From: Dyadobacter fermentans DSM 18053
GTDB lineage: Bacteria; Bacteroidota; Bacteroidia; Cytophagales; Spirosomataceae
Direction: 5' to 3'
Assembly: GCF_000023125.1 (NCBI RefSeq)
Contig: NC_013037.1
Location: 1,922,001-1,986,000 of the forward strand
DNA: 64,000 nt
The notes below the pieces were generated by a model that searched no databases, had not been told where the DNA came from, and was given only the letters and a program-made list of their open reading frames with translations. Positions 35,633-43,815 of the stretch are shown piece after piece. The translations under genes were made by a program, and so were the position numbers. The first letter of the stretch is position 1; every line of letters starts with the position of its first letter.

Positions 35633-37060
35633 TTATAGTTTGAATTCGCCACGCCGGCCAACCTTTTTCACTTCTTCGAACAGGTATTTTTTATTGGTTT
35701 TTTTCAAAACCACCTGCAACGAATCGCGGCCATTGGCGACGCCTGAAAGCCGGATCGTGGTGCTGTCGGGACGGACGTAATGCAGCACGAGCTGGTCGGC
35801 CGCATTCACTTTATTGGTCAGTGTCAGCGTTTTCGAAGCCTCGTCGAAATCGTAGCCGTAATAATGCCGACCGCCCGATCCGGCGAACTCGAAGTTGCGT
35901 TTGGCATCGTCGAAATGGATCTGCTCCACATTGGTAGAGTCGATCACGAGCGGCCGCGACGAGCGGATACTGATGGTAGCCCATTTTTCAAAAACCACAT
36001 CTTTCCAGCGCACGGGGTCCAATGCCGAATAGGCCAGCGTATCGCCATTCACGACAAACTGCTCCACATTGTAAAGCCCGGCAGCTCCGGCGAGGCCCGG
36101 TTTGGTCGGGTATTGATAGGGATTGGAATGGTAACCGGCGTATGCCTTCGAACCATAAACCACGACAAAAAACAGCACGAATGCCGCTTTCAGGGCAATG
36201 CGGCCGAATTTCAACCGCGCATGGCTGAAATCGGGTTTGAAAAGGTTCGGGGCCGTGGGTTTTTCCAATGCAAAAAGACGGTAAAGCCGGTTGGCATCGA
36301 ATGCAAACAGGAACAGCGCAAGGACGATCAGATAAAAACTGTACACATACTCGCCGCCTTCGTAGGCCAGATTGGAGAAAAACACATTGCCGGTAAATGG
36401 AATGATAATGAGCGTAGCGATGGTGGTAGTTTTCCTGTGGAGCAAAAGCAAGCCACCCACCAGTTCCACCAGCCCGAGAAACGACTCATAATCGGGCACC
36501 ACGCCGAGGCTGAGTGCAAAGATTTTCCAAGCGCTCAGATCGCCATAGGCCGTGTTGAGGTTGCTGATCGACGGCAGCGGCGCCTGCAAGGGGTAAAACT
36601 TGATAAAACCATAAGCGATAAGCCCGGCGGCAAGGCGGTAACGGACGATCACGCGCAGCCAGTAATAAAGCTGGCTGTAATCACGCCGGTCCTTGTCGCG
36701 GTTGCCCCACACCACAGCCCCGGCGACGGCGATTACCAGCACCACGAGCCAGTTGAGGAATGTGTCGTGCTCGCCGAAAAAGCGCGGCTGGTAGCGCGCC
36801 AGATCGAAAATATCCCCGTACGTAAGGTTCAGCCAGTCGATCCGGAACACGCGGCGGAAGTATTTCCAGTCCAGCGGAATGCTCTGGATCGCGAAATAGA
36901 TGAATGCCACGCGGAAAAGCAGCTTTTCGGCCGGGCTCCATGCCCGCGTGGATATGCCGGGAGTGTCCACTCCGGGCGTCGCCACACGGGATGTGGTTGC
37001 GGGGTTTGCGGGCAATCCGTTGGCGGCGCCCCTTCGCTGGTAGGTGGTGTTTTGTGCCAT
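35633..37060 (-). CDS. DoxX-family membrane protein (second paralogue)
   Basis: The 475-residue protein has the same plan as its neighbour: membrane helices (KLLFRVAFIYFAIQSIPL, YYWLRVIVRYRLAAGLIAYGF, VELVGGLLLLHRKTTT, AALKAAFVLFF-like segment) and a C-terminal soluble domain, without the Gly/Arg insert. Its N-terminal tail (SRVATPGVDTPGISTRAW) is encoded by a copy of the GC-rich repeat. It begins 11 bp after the second susD stop and ends 17 bp before the other DoxX gene. Two DoxX paralogues together suggest a heteromeric membrane unit, perhaps passing electrons to quinone. Confidence 0.85.
   Translation of the reverse strand: MAQNTTYQRRGAANGLPANPATTSRVATPGVDTPGISTRAWSPAEKLLFRVAFIYFAIQSIPLDWKYFRRVFRIDWLNLTYGDIFDLARYQPRFFGEHDTFLNWLVVLVIAVAGAVVWGNRDKDRRDYSQLYYWLRVIVRYRLAAGLIAYGFIKFYPLQAPLPSISNLNTAYGDLSAWKIFALSLGVVPDYESFLGLVELVGGLLLLHRKTTTIATLIIIPFTGNVFFSNLAYEGGEYVYSFYLIVLALFLFAFDANRLYRLFALEKPTAPNLFKPDFSHARLKFGRIALKAAFVLFFVVVYGSKAYAGYHSNPYQYPTKPGLAGAAGLYNVEQFVVNGDTLAYSALDPVRWKDVVFEKWATISIRSSRPLVIDSTNVEQIHFDDAKRNFEFAGSGGRHYYGYDFDEASKTLTLTNKVNAADQLVLHYVRPDSTTIRLSGVANGRDSLQVVLKKTNKKYLFEEVKKVGRRGEFKL
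36943..36989. repeat. Copy A of a 47-bp GC-rich dispersed repeat inside the DoxX gene
   Basis: The sequence CCCGCGTGGATATGCCGGGA and the following 27 bases match copy B (33755-33801) in register at 35 of 47 positions. Here it encodes ATPGVDTPGIST, in another codon phase from copy B. Both copies lie in non-conserved N-terminal linkers. Confidence 0.6.
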
Positions 37061-37071
37061 GAGTTCAGGAA

Positions 37072-38406
37072 TTAGTAGCCGGGATTTTGTTTCAATGCCT
37101 TGTCGATCAGCAGCTGTTCGGATGGGATCGGAAGCAGCAGACGGTTGTTATCCGTGACGTTCAGCACCGCCGCCGCGCGGCCGGTACGCACGAGGTCGAA
37201 CCAGCGGTGCGGTTCCAGCGCGAACTCGATGCGGCGCTCGTTTTCGATGGCGAGCAGCAGCTGGTCGGCGGTGGATGCGGTGCTTTTCGCGATGCCTGCC
37301 CGCTCGCGGATCGCGTTCAGGTCGGCGAGTGCTCCCGCGAGCTCACCGGTATGCGCGCGGGCTTCGGCGCGGATGAGGTACAGCTCGGCAATGCGGATCA
37401 CGAATGTGGGATCGGTGGCGGGGCTTCGGTAGTACATATTGCCGTACCAGCGGCCCTGGTTGTCCTTCGCTACAAGCGTGCTCCGGTTACCGCCTACCGC
37501 AGGGTCGTTCACGAGTGCCACGAATGCGTCGTTAGGCGCCCATTGCCGTGTACCGCCTTTTTCCTGCGGCTGCCACTGGCCCCGATGACCGTTCGTTTCG
37601 TTAACACTGTAAAATATCTCGAAAACAGACTCCGTAGTGCCCCGCGCGTCGTTGGCGAAGAATGCGTTGTATGGCGTCACCAGCTTGTAATTGGCCGCAT
37701 CGGCTATTACGCTGGATGCATATTCCGCCGCCTTCGCGTAGTCTTTCTGATACAAATAATACCGCGCTTTCAATGCCCAAACCGTCTTTTGCGTGGCACG
37801 AAAACGATCGGTGGTGGCGGGTAGCAGCGACTCGGCGGCATTGAGGTCGGCGAGCACCTGGGCGTACACCTGCTCCTGCGTGGCGCGCTCGATGCCGCGG
37901 TTATCCGACGGCGTCGCGGTGGGTTTGGTGATGATCGGTACGCCGCCCCATATGCGTGCCAGGTCGAAATAGGCCAATGCGCGGAGGAAATAGGCCTCGC
38001 CGATGAGCTTGTTTTTCAATGCAGCCGTCAGCAGCGGGTCCTGCACGTTGGGGACCTTCTCGATGACGTGGTTAATGCGGTTGAGCGAGCTGTAAATGCC
38101 GGTCCAAACGGACGATACGGTTGAATTTTCGGCATTAACGCGGTGATTGATAAACTCCTGGATCTGCGATTGCGAGCCGGTCCATTGAATGTTATCGCCC
38201 GAAAGGTAGCCGATCGACTGGAAGCTCACGCTGTAATAGCTCCGGAACGAGTCGTAAACGCCGTTCACCGCAGTTTCCGCAGATGCTTTGTCGATGATCG
38301 TCTGGTCGTCGGAAATGGACGAACGGGGCTGCACGTCGAGGAACTTGTCGCAGGAACCGAGCCCGATCAGCAGGGAAAGCGGCAGGATGTATTTGAATGC
38401 TTTCAT
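37072..38406 (-). CDS. SusD/RagB-like lipoprotein (second pair of the operon)
   Basis: The 444-residue lipoprotein has signal KYILPLSLLIGLGSC and the family start DKFLDVQPRSS. Helical TPR-like segments (YFLRALAYFDLARIWGGVPI) and the C-terminal RRIEFALEPHRWFDLVRTG and KQNPGY complete it. It pairs with the SusC encoded 11 bp upstream. A start at 38418 is open, but 38406 gives the regular signal. Short SusD proteins of this size often handle peptides or small molecules as well as glycans, so no sugar substrate should be assumed. Confidence 0.93.
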   Translation of the reverse strand: MKAFKYILPLSLLIGLGSCDKFLDVQPRSSISDDQTIIDKASAETAVNGVYDSFRSYYSVSFQSIGYLSGDNIQWTGSQSQIQEFINHRVNAENSTVSSVWTGIYSSLNRINHVIEKVPNVQDPLLTAALKNKLIGEAYFLRALAYFDLARIWGGVPIITKPTATPSDNRGIERATQEQVYAQVLADLNAAESLLPATTDRFRATQKTVWALKARYYLYQKDYAKAAEYASSVIADAANYKLVTPYNAFFANDARGTTESVFEIFYSVNETNGHRGQWQPQEKGGTRQWAPNDAFVALVNDPAVGGNRSTLVAKDNQGRWYGNMYYRSPATDPTFVIRIAELYLIRAEARAHTGELAGALADLNAIRERAGIAKSTASTADQLLLAIENERRIEFALEPHRWFDLVRTGRAAAVLNVTDNNRLLLPIPSEQLLIDKALKQNPGY

Positions 38407-38417
38407 GTTGGTAATCA

Positions 38418-41400
38418 TTAAAATGTCAGGTTAACACCCAGCTGGAAGCTGCGCGGCTGCGGCGGCGTACCGAGGTCGATGCCTTGCTCGTTTTGCCCGC
38501 TCGATGAGCTCGATTCGGGGTCGAGGCCGGTGTATTTGGTGATGGTGAACAGGTTGCTGCCCGTGGCGTAAATGCGCAATGAGCTGATGTGTCGCACGGG
38601 AATGGTGTAGCCGACGGTGAGATTCCGCAACCGCACAAACGAGCCGTCTTCGAGCCAGCGGCTGCCGCCGTCGCGATAGTTGTTCACATTCACGCCGTCG
38701 GGGCGGGGCACGTCGGTGATGTCGCCCGGCTGCTGCCAGCGGTCGTTGTTGCTCGCGAAAATCACGCGCGCCGCGTCGCGGGCACCGCCGCCTTCGCCGA
38801 AGAACTTGTTGTGGTTGTACACCTTGTTACCATAGCTAAATGCGAGGAAAGCATTGATATCAAAGCCTTTGTAGGTGATCGAATTGGTGAGTCCGCCGTA
38901 AAATTTCGGCCAGATACTGCCGTTGATCTGCCGGTCGGCGACGGTAATCTTGCCGTCTTTGTTCACGTCTTCATACACGGTGTTACCCGTCTGCGGATCT
39001 ACATACAGCTGCTTGTATACCCAGAAAGAATAGAGCGGATGGCCTTGTTGAAGCAAAATCAGGCTTCGGCTGCCGTATTCGAGCGGGTTTTCCAGCTTTT
39101 CGATTTTATTGACATTCCGGGCCACATTGAATGTCGTGATCCAGGAGAATGTGTTGTTCTGAAAATTCACCGAGCGGATCGCGAGCTCGAAACCTTTGTT
39201 GCTGATCTCGGCCGTATTGCTGCGGAAGCTGCCAAAACCGGTGGTGGCGGGCAATGTGAGTGAAAGCAGGCCATTGCTCGTGTATTTGCGGTAAACATTG
39301 AACTCAATGCCCAGCCTATCGCCGAAGAATGCGATGTCGGCGCCTGCATTGAGCTGGTTGGTACGCTCCCATTGCAGATCGGGGTTGGCGAGCTGCTGAG
39401 GAGCGATGCCGGGGTTGCCCTGGTACGACGCGCCGCTGCTCCAAAGGCCCCGCGCGGCAAAGCTGCCGAGGCCGTTCTGGTTACCCGTTACACCGTAGCT
39501 CGCGCGGATTTTGAGGTCGCTGATCGTGGATGAATTTCTGAGAAAATCCTCCTGCTTCACACGCCACGCGCCGCCTACCGACGGGAAATAGCCCCATTTG
39601 CGATCCGCCCCGAAGCTCGACGAGCCATCCGCACGAATGCTGAAATCGAGCAAGTATTTGCCGCCATAGTTGTAATCAATGCGGGAGAAGAACGAGGCCA
39701 GATTTTTCTTCGACCAGCTGCTCGAACCGGTCGTAGTGGCCGCCGAAGTGATCAGTTTAAAAGAATTACTGGCAAAACCGCGCCCCGTAGCCGCTGTACC
39801 GGTGTTCAGATCGCTTTGAATGGTGTTACCCAGCAGCACACCGAACGAATGTTTTGAACCGATCTTCTGACGGTAGGAAAGCGTCTGCTCATTGAGCCAG
39901 GTCGTGGCCTGGCCGTTGTTTGCGGATGCAAAGCCATTCGGGCTGCCGGTGATGAGGTAGGTGTTCCAATATTCATTTTCATCGTAGTTATTGAAATCCA
40001 GCCCCCAGCTTGTGCGGAATTTGAGGTTAGGCAAAATATCGGCCTCGGCGTAAAGGTTACCGATGTAGCGCAGGCTCACTGATTTCACATCATAATTATC
40101 CAGCAGCAGGCTCACGTTATCGAAACCCGCGCGGCCTACCAGCTCGCCATTTTCGTTCGTGGGCGAAAGGTAAGTGGGCGTGTGCAATGCCGCCTGCAAA
40201 AGTCCGCCCGCGGGGCCGTCGCCGGCGCGTGCCTGGTTACGGAACGTGCGCGCGAAGCTGTTGCTCACACCCACCTGGATTTTGTCCGAAATCTTCTGAT
40301 CCAGGTTTACTTTAAAACTCGCGCGATTGAAGGTAATCGGCTTCAAAATCGACTCCTGCCCCGTGTAGCCGCCGCCAATGTAGTACTTGGTGGAAGCCGT
40401 CCCGCCCGACACCGACAGGTCATAGTTCTGCAAAGGCGCGGTCTGGAAAACCTCGCCGAGGCGGTCGTAGGTCTTTTGCTCTTCGGGCAGGCCGCGGCCG
40501 CCTTCGGAAACGGGACGGAACGGGCGGTTGGCCTCGGTGCGGTTCAGCGACGGCGTGTCTTTGCCGGTGTTGATCCACCATTCGTTCACCAGCGCCGCGT
40601 GCTCGGGGCCCGTGGTGAGGTCCCACAACTTAGCCGCTTTCGCCCAGCCGTAGGAGGCATTGAGGCTCACCTTGGCTTTCTGGTTAAACTTGCCTCTCTT
40701 GGTGGTGATGATAATGACCCCGTTTGCACCGCGCGAGCCGTACAATGCGGTCGCTTCGGCGTCTTTGAGCACTTCGAGGCTCTCGATGTCGTTGGGATTA
40801 ATGTCGGCGATGGGCGACGTGGCCTTGCCACCGGTATTGGTGGTTTGCATACTGTTGCTGTTCATAAACACGCCGTCGATCACATACAGCGGGTCGTTAT
40901 CGCCGTTGATCGATGTGGCGCCCCGGACGCGCACGGTTACCGCTTCGCCGGGCACGCCGGTGTTGGAGGTAATCTGCACGCCGGGGACTTTTCCTTGAAG
41001 CTGGGCATCGAAACTGCCCACCGGGATACTTTTCACGTCGGTAGGGTCCACTTTGGTAATGGAACCGATCACATTTTTACGTTCCTGCGTGCCATAGCCG
41101 ACCACGATCACCTCGTTCAGCTGCCGCTGGTCCACTTCCAGCTTCACGGTGAGGCTGCTTTTGTTCCCCGGCCGCACCTGCTGGCTCACATAGCCGATAA
41201 ATGAGACGACCAGCTCCTGCCCTTCGGCCACATCGAGGTGAAAATTCCCGTCGGCGTCCGTTACCGTGCCCTGGTTTGTGCCTTTGATCTGGATGTTCAC
41301 ACCCGGCAGCGCGGCGCCGTCTTTGTCGGTCACCTTGCCCGTCAGCTCGGCGGCCGGACCGGCAAAAGCCGTCGAAACGACCAGCCACGTCAGCACTGCC

Positions 41401-41462
41401 AGCCAGGAAATCCATTGCCCCGATCGTCCGGACCGGGGATTTTTGAATACAGAACGTTTCAT
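38418..41462 (-). CDS. SusC-like TonB-dependent receptor (second pair, no STN domain)
   Basis: The 1014-residue protein has a signal peptide (WISWLAVLTWLVVSTAFAGP), a carboxypeptidase-D-like domain (LTGKVTDKDGAALPGVNI), TonB-box region QLNEVIVVGYGTQERKN, plug motifs (DNDPLYVIDGVF, ALYGSRGANGVIIITTKRG) and a barrel ending QLGVNLTF. It has no STN domain, so signalling to the ECF/FecR pair should come from the other SusC of the operon. An ATG one codon earlier (41465) is equally possible. It lies 33 bp after the S51 peptidase gene. Confidence 0.94.
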   Translation of the reverse strand: MKRSVFKNPRSGRSGQWISWLAVLTWLVVSTAFAGPAAELTGKVTDKDGAALPGVNIQIKGTNQGTVTDADGNFHLDVAEGQELVVSFIGYVSQQVRPGNKSSLTVKLEVDQRQLNEVIVVGYGTQERKNVIGSITKVDPTDVKSIPVGSFDAQLQGKVPGVQITSNTGVPGEAVTVRVRGATSINGDNDPLYVIDGVFMNSNSMQTTNTGGKATSPIADINPNDIESLEVLKDAEATALYGSRGANGVIIITTKRGKFNQKAKVSLNASYGWAKAAKLWDLTTGPEHAALVNEWWINTGKDTPSLNRTEANRPFRPVSEGGRGLPEEQKTYDRLGEVFQTAPLQNYDLSVSGGTASTKYYIGGGYTGQESILKPITFNRASFKVNLDQKISDKIQVGVSNSFARTFRNQARAGDGPAGGLLQAALHTPTYLSPTNENGELVGRAGFDNVSLLLDNYDVKSVSLRYIGNLYAEADILPNLKFRTSWGLDFNNYDENEYWNTYLITGSPNGFASANNGQATTWLNEQTLSYRQKIGSKHSFGVLLGNTIQSDLNTGTAATGRGFASNSFKLITSAATTTGSSSWSKKNLASFFSRIDYNYGGKYLLDFSIRADGSSSFGADRKWGYFPSVGGAWRVKQEDFLRNSSTISDLKIRASYGVTGNQNGLGSFAARGLWSSGASYQGNPGIAPQQLANPDLQWERTNQLNAGADIAFFGDRLGIEFNVYRKYTSNGLLSLTLPATTGFGSFRSNTAEISNKGFELAIRSVNFQNNTFSWITTFNVARNVNKIEKLENPLEYGSRSLILLQQGHPLYSFWVYKQLYVDPQTGNTVYEDVNKDGKITVADRQINGSIWPKFYGGLTNSITYKGFDINAFLAFSYGNKVYNHNKFFGEGGGARDAARVIFASNNDRWQQPGDITDVPRPDGVNVNNYRDGGSRWLEDGSFVRLRNLTVGYTIPVRHISSLRIYATGSNLFTITKYTGLDPESSSSSGQNEQGIDLGTPPQPRSFQLGVNLTF

Positions 41463-41498
41463 CAATCAGATTAAAATTGGGGGTGTATGGAAATGCGG

Positions 41499-42452
41499 TT
41501 ATTTGCCTTTATTTCCCGAGATAGCTTCCGGATCTTGCTGGCGGCGCGGCGCCTGGATCACTTTGCGCTCTTTGAGATCGTACTTCTGGCCTTCGTGCAG
41601 AAAGAAGAATGGCCCATTGCTCGCCGTAGGCACTTCGCGGCTGCCCTGCACGTGTTTTGCGCCGCTGCCGATGATGGTGTTGTAGTCATAAATGGAGGCA
41701 TATGAGCGGCCCACCACTTCCAGCGTGTCTTTTTGCACCACAATGGACGTAGCCTCATCCAGCCCGATGCCGATCAACTCCGGCGCGTTTTTGACAAAAT
41801 CCACGAGATCGAACTGCCGGTTGCGGCGGAACAAATGCTGGTCGATCACCGAGTTTTTGAGAAAACCCAGCCCCTGCGTATGATCGCCCACGAGAATGTG
41901 CGGCCCTTTGGTATCGCCCCGCCACAAAAACGACCCCTGAATGCTGGCCCCCGCCGAAGTGCCGGAAATCACGCCGCCGCGGTCGAGCAGTTCCTGGAAT
42001 GCCTGGTGGGTTAATGTGTTGAGGTAAGAATCGGCAATGCGCCACTGGCGGCCGCCGACGATGTACACGCCCGTAGCCGAGCGGATGGGCGCGACGAACT
42101 TTTCGCTATTGGCTTCTTTGAGGTCATTTGTATGAAGTAATGTTACATTGGCAATGCCGGTTTCGCGCTTCACGAGCTCGACGGATTTTTTATCATATGC
42201 CGCAGAATCGCCTCCGGCCGCGGTAATGACCACGATTTTGGCCTTGTCCTTCCCGCCTGCGAGCTGCACGAAGCGTTGCCAGATTTCAGGCGTAGCTCCT
42301 CCCCCGCCGATGATGATCAGCGAGCCATTTTCGGGACCGTGGCGGGTGATCGCATTCTTTTTGACGGTTACCGGCGTTTGCGCGTGCAAGGTGTCGAGCG
42401 AGGCCAGTGCAATGCCCGCTAACAATGTGCTGAATAGGAATCTCGATTTCAT
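41499..42452 (-). CDS. Secreted cyanophycinase-like peptidase (family S51)
   Basis: The 317-residue protein has a signal peptide (FLFSTLLAGIALASLDTLHA) and the S51 fold: SLIIIGGGGATPEI, VVITAAGGDS, VYIVGGRQWRI, and the nucleophile elbow GTSAGAS with Ser166. The GLDEATSIVV segment is also typical of the family. Cyanophycinases cut beta-Asp-Arg bonds in cyanophycin; relatives cut aspartyl dipeptides. It is the only hydrolase in the operon, placed between two Sus pairs (19 bp and 33 bp gaps), so it probably processes the imported compound. The start at 42452 follows the signal peptide; the frame is open further upstream. Confidence 0.88.
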   Translation of the reverse strand: MKSRFLFSTLLAGIALASLDTLHAQTPVTVKKNAITRHGPENGSLIIIGGGGATPEIWQRFVQLAGGKDKAKIVVITAAGGDSAAYDKKSVELVKRETGIANVTLLHTNDLKEANSEKFVAPIRSATGVYIVGGRQWRIADSYLNTLTHQAFQELLDRGGVISGTSAGASIQGSFLWRGDTKGPHILVGDHTQGLGFLKNSVIDQHLFRRNRQFDLVDFVKNAPELIGIGLDEATSIVVQKDTLEVVGRSYASIYDYNTIIGSGAKHVQGSREVPTASNGPFFFLHEGQKYDLKERKVIQAPRRQQDPEAISGNKGK

Positions 42453-42471
42453 ATTTTGGTAGGAATGAACG

Positions 42472-43815
42472 TTAATAGCCGGGATTTTGGACGAGGTCGC
42501 CGTCAGTCTGGATGGCTGTGAGCGGGATGGGCAGGACGTTGAATTGCTGGTTCTTCCGGTTGGCATTAACAGCCCCGAAAATGCTCGCCGAACGGCCCGT
42601 GCGCACTACGTCCACGAAGCGGTGGCCTTCGAAAGGCAGTTCCAGCCTGCGTTCTTCTAGGATCGCAAGGTTGAATGCCTCCTTGCCCGACGCGGCCGTG
42701 AGCGGCGATGCCGGCACGTCCGAACGGCTGCGGATCGCATTCAGGTCGGCCAGGGCGCCGGTGAAATCGGGCGCGGCTTTGTTGGCACGCGCTTCGGCGC
42801 GGATGAGGTATTGCTCGGCAATGCGCAGGATGAATACCGAGCTGGAACCGTCGGGCTTGCCGTATTGGATGAGGTCCCAGGAGCCTTCGGCGGTTTGTTT
42901 GAGCAAACTTTTGCGCGCGCCGCCCCTGGCCGGATCGAGCAGCTGGCTCACGAACTCCCGCGCAGGGATGTAGTCATGCCGACCGCCATCGGCCGGGGAA
43001 AGCCAGTTGGTATAAAATGAGTTCCGGTCGGAGGTGCTGTAAACGAGTTCGAAAATGGATTCTTCCGTCGTTTTGCCCGTAAAGAATGCGGAGTAAGGTT
43101 TCACCAGCTTGAACCCTGCCTGGGCAATCACTTTCGACGCGTTCGCCTCCGCCTGTTCCCAGTTTTGCAAATAGGTGAAATACCTCGCTTTCAATGCATA
43201 TACCGAAAAACGCGTGGCGCGGGTGCGGTTCACCGTTTCTTTCAAAAGCTGCTCGGCCTGGTCGAGGTCCGCGCCGATTTGCGCGTAGGTTTCGGCTGCG
43301 GTGCTTCGTTTGGTCCCTTTATGCGTATCCGGGCCGGTGGCGGGCGCGAGTACGAGCTGCACGCCGCCGTAGGTTTTCACCAGGTCCAGGTAACCCAATG
43401 CGCGCAGGAAATAGGCCTCGCCCAGCACCTGGTTCCGCTCTTCCTGGGTAAAAAAGCCATCCTGCACACCCGGTACTAGGGCGATCACAAAGTTGGCCTG
43501 GTTGATCATCTTGTAAATCGCCGAGAAGCCGCCGCCTGCATTGTTGGGCGTCAGGTCGGGCACCAGGTTGTTCTGGTTATTGTAGTTCACTACGTTGTCG
43601 GAAGCGAGGTCCACGCCGATAATGTTGGATGTTGCGTAGCCTTGCAATGCGTCGTACACGCCTACGAGGGCCGTATTGGCCGATTTTTCGTCTACGATCA
43701 CCGCTTCGTCGGAGATGTTCTGCTCCGGCTCGGTGTTCAGCAGGTCGGAGCAGGACGAGAGCCATAATGCGGCCAGTATCAGTGTTATATTCAGTTTTTT
43801 CATCATCAATTCCAT
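42472..43815 (-). CDS. SusD/RagB-like lipoprotein (first pair of the operon)
   Basis: The 447-residue lipoprotein has signal LNITLILAALWLSSC followed by SDLLNTEPEQNIS, helical repeats (YFLRALGYLDLVKTYGGVQL) and the C-terminal RRLELPFEGHRFVDVVRTG and QNPGY. The ATG at 43815 overlaps the stop codon of the upstream susC (TAATG), which supports translational coupling; ATGs at 43806 and 43803 are alternatives. It partners the STN-containing SusC. It is similar in length and plan to the second SusD of the operon, suggesting duplication of a pair. Confidence 0.93.
   Translation of the reverse strand: MELMMKKLNITLILAALWLSSCSDLLNTEPEQNISDEAVIVDEKSANTALVGVYDALQGYATSNIIGVDLASDNVVNYNNQNNLVPDLTPNNAGGGFSAIYKMINQANFVIALVPGVQDGFFTQEERNQVLGEAYFLRALGYLDLVKTYGGVQLVLAPATGPDTHKGTKRSTAAETYAQIGADLDQAEQLLKETVNRTRATRFSVYALKARYFTYLQNWEQAEANASKVIAQAGFKLVKPYSAFFTGKTTEESIFELVYSTSDRNSFYTNWLSPADGGRHDYIPAREFVSQLLDPARGGARKSLLKQTAEGSWDLIQYGKPDGSSSVFILRIAEQYLIRAEARANKAAPDFTGALADLNAIRSRSDVPASPLTAASGKEAFNLAILEERRLELPFEGHRFVDVVRTGRSASIFGAVNANRKNQQFNVLPIPLTAIQTDGDLVQNPGY

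Noticed and set aside
35780..37075. Long open frame antisense to the second DoxX gene
   Set aside because: Rich in His, Gln and Arg with no motif, fully shadowing a conserved membrane protein gene.
40182..41204. Open frame antisense to the second susC gene
   Set aside because: The plus-strand translation has no recognisable domain and lies inside conserved plug/barrel coding sequence.
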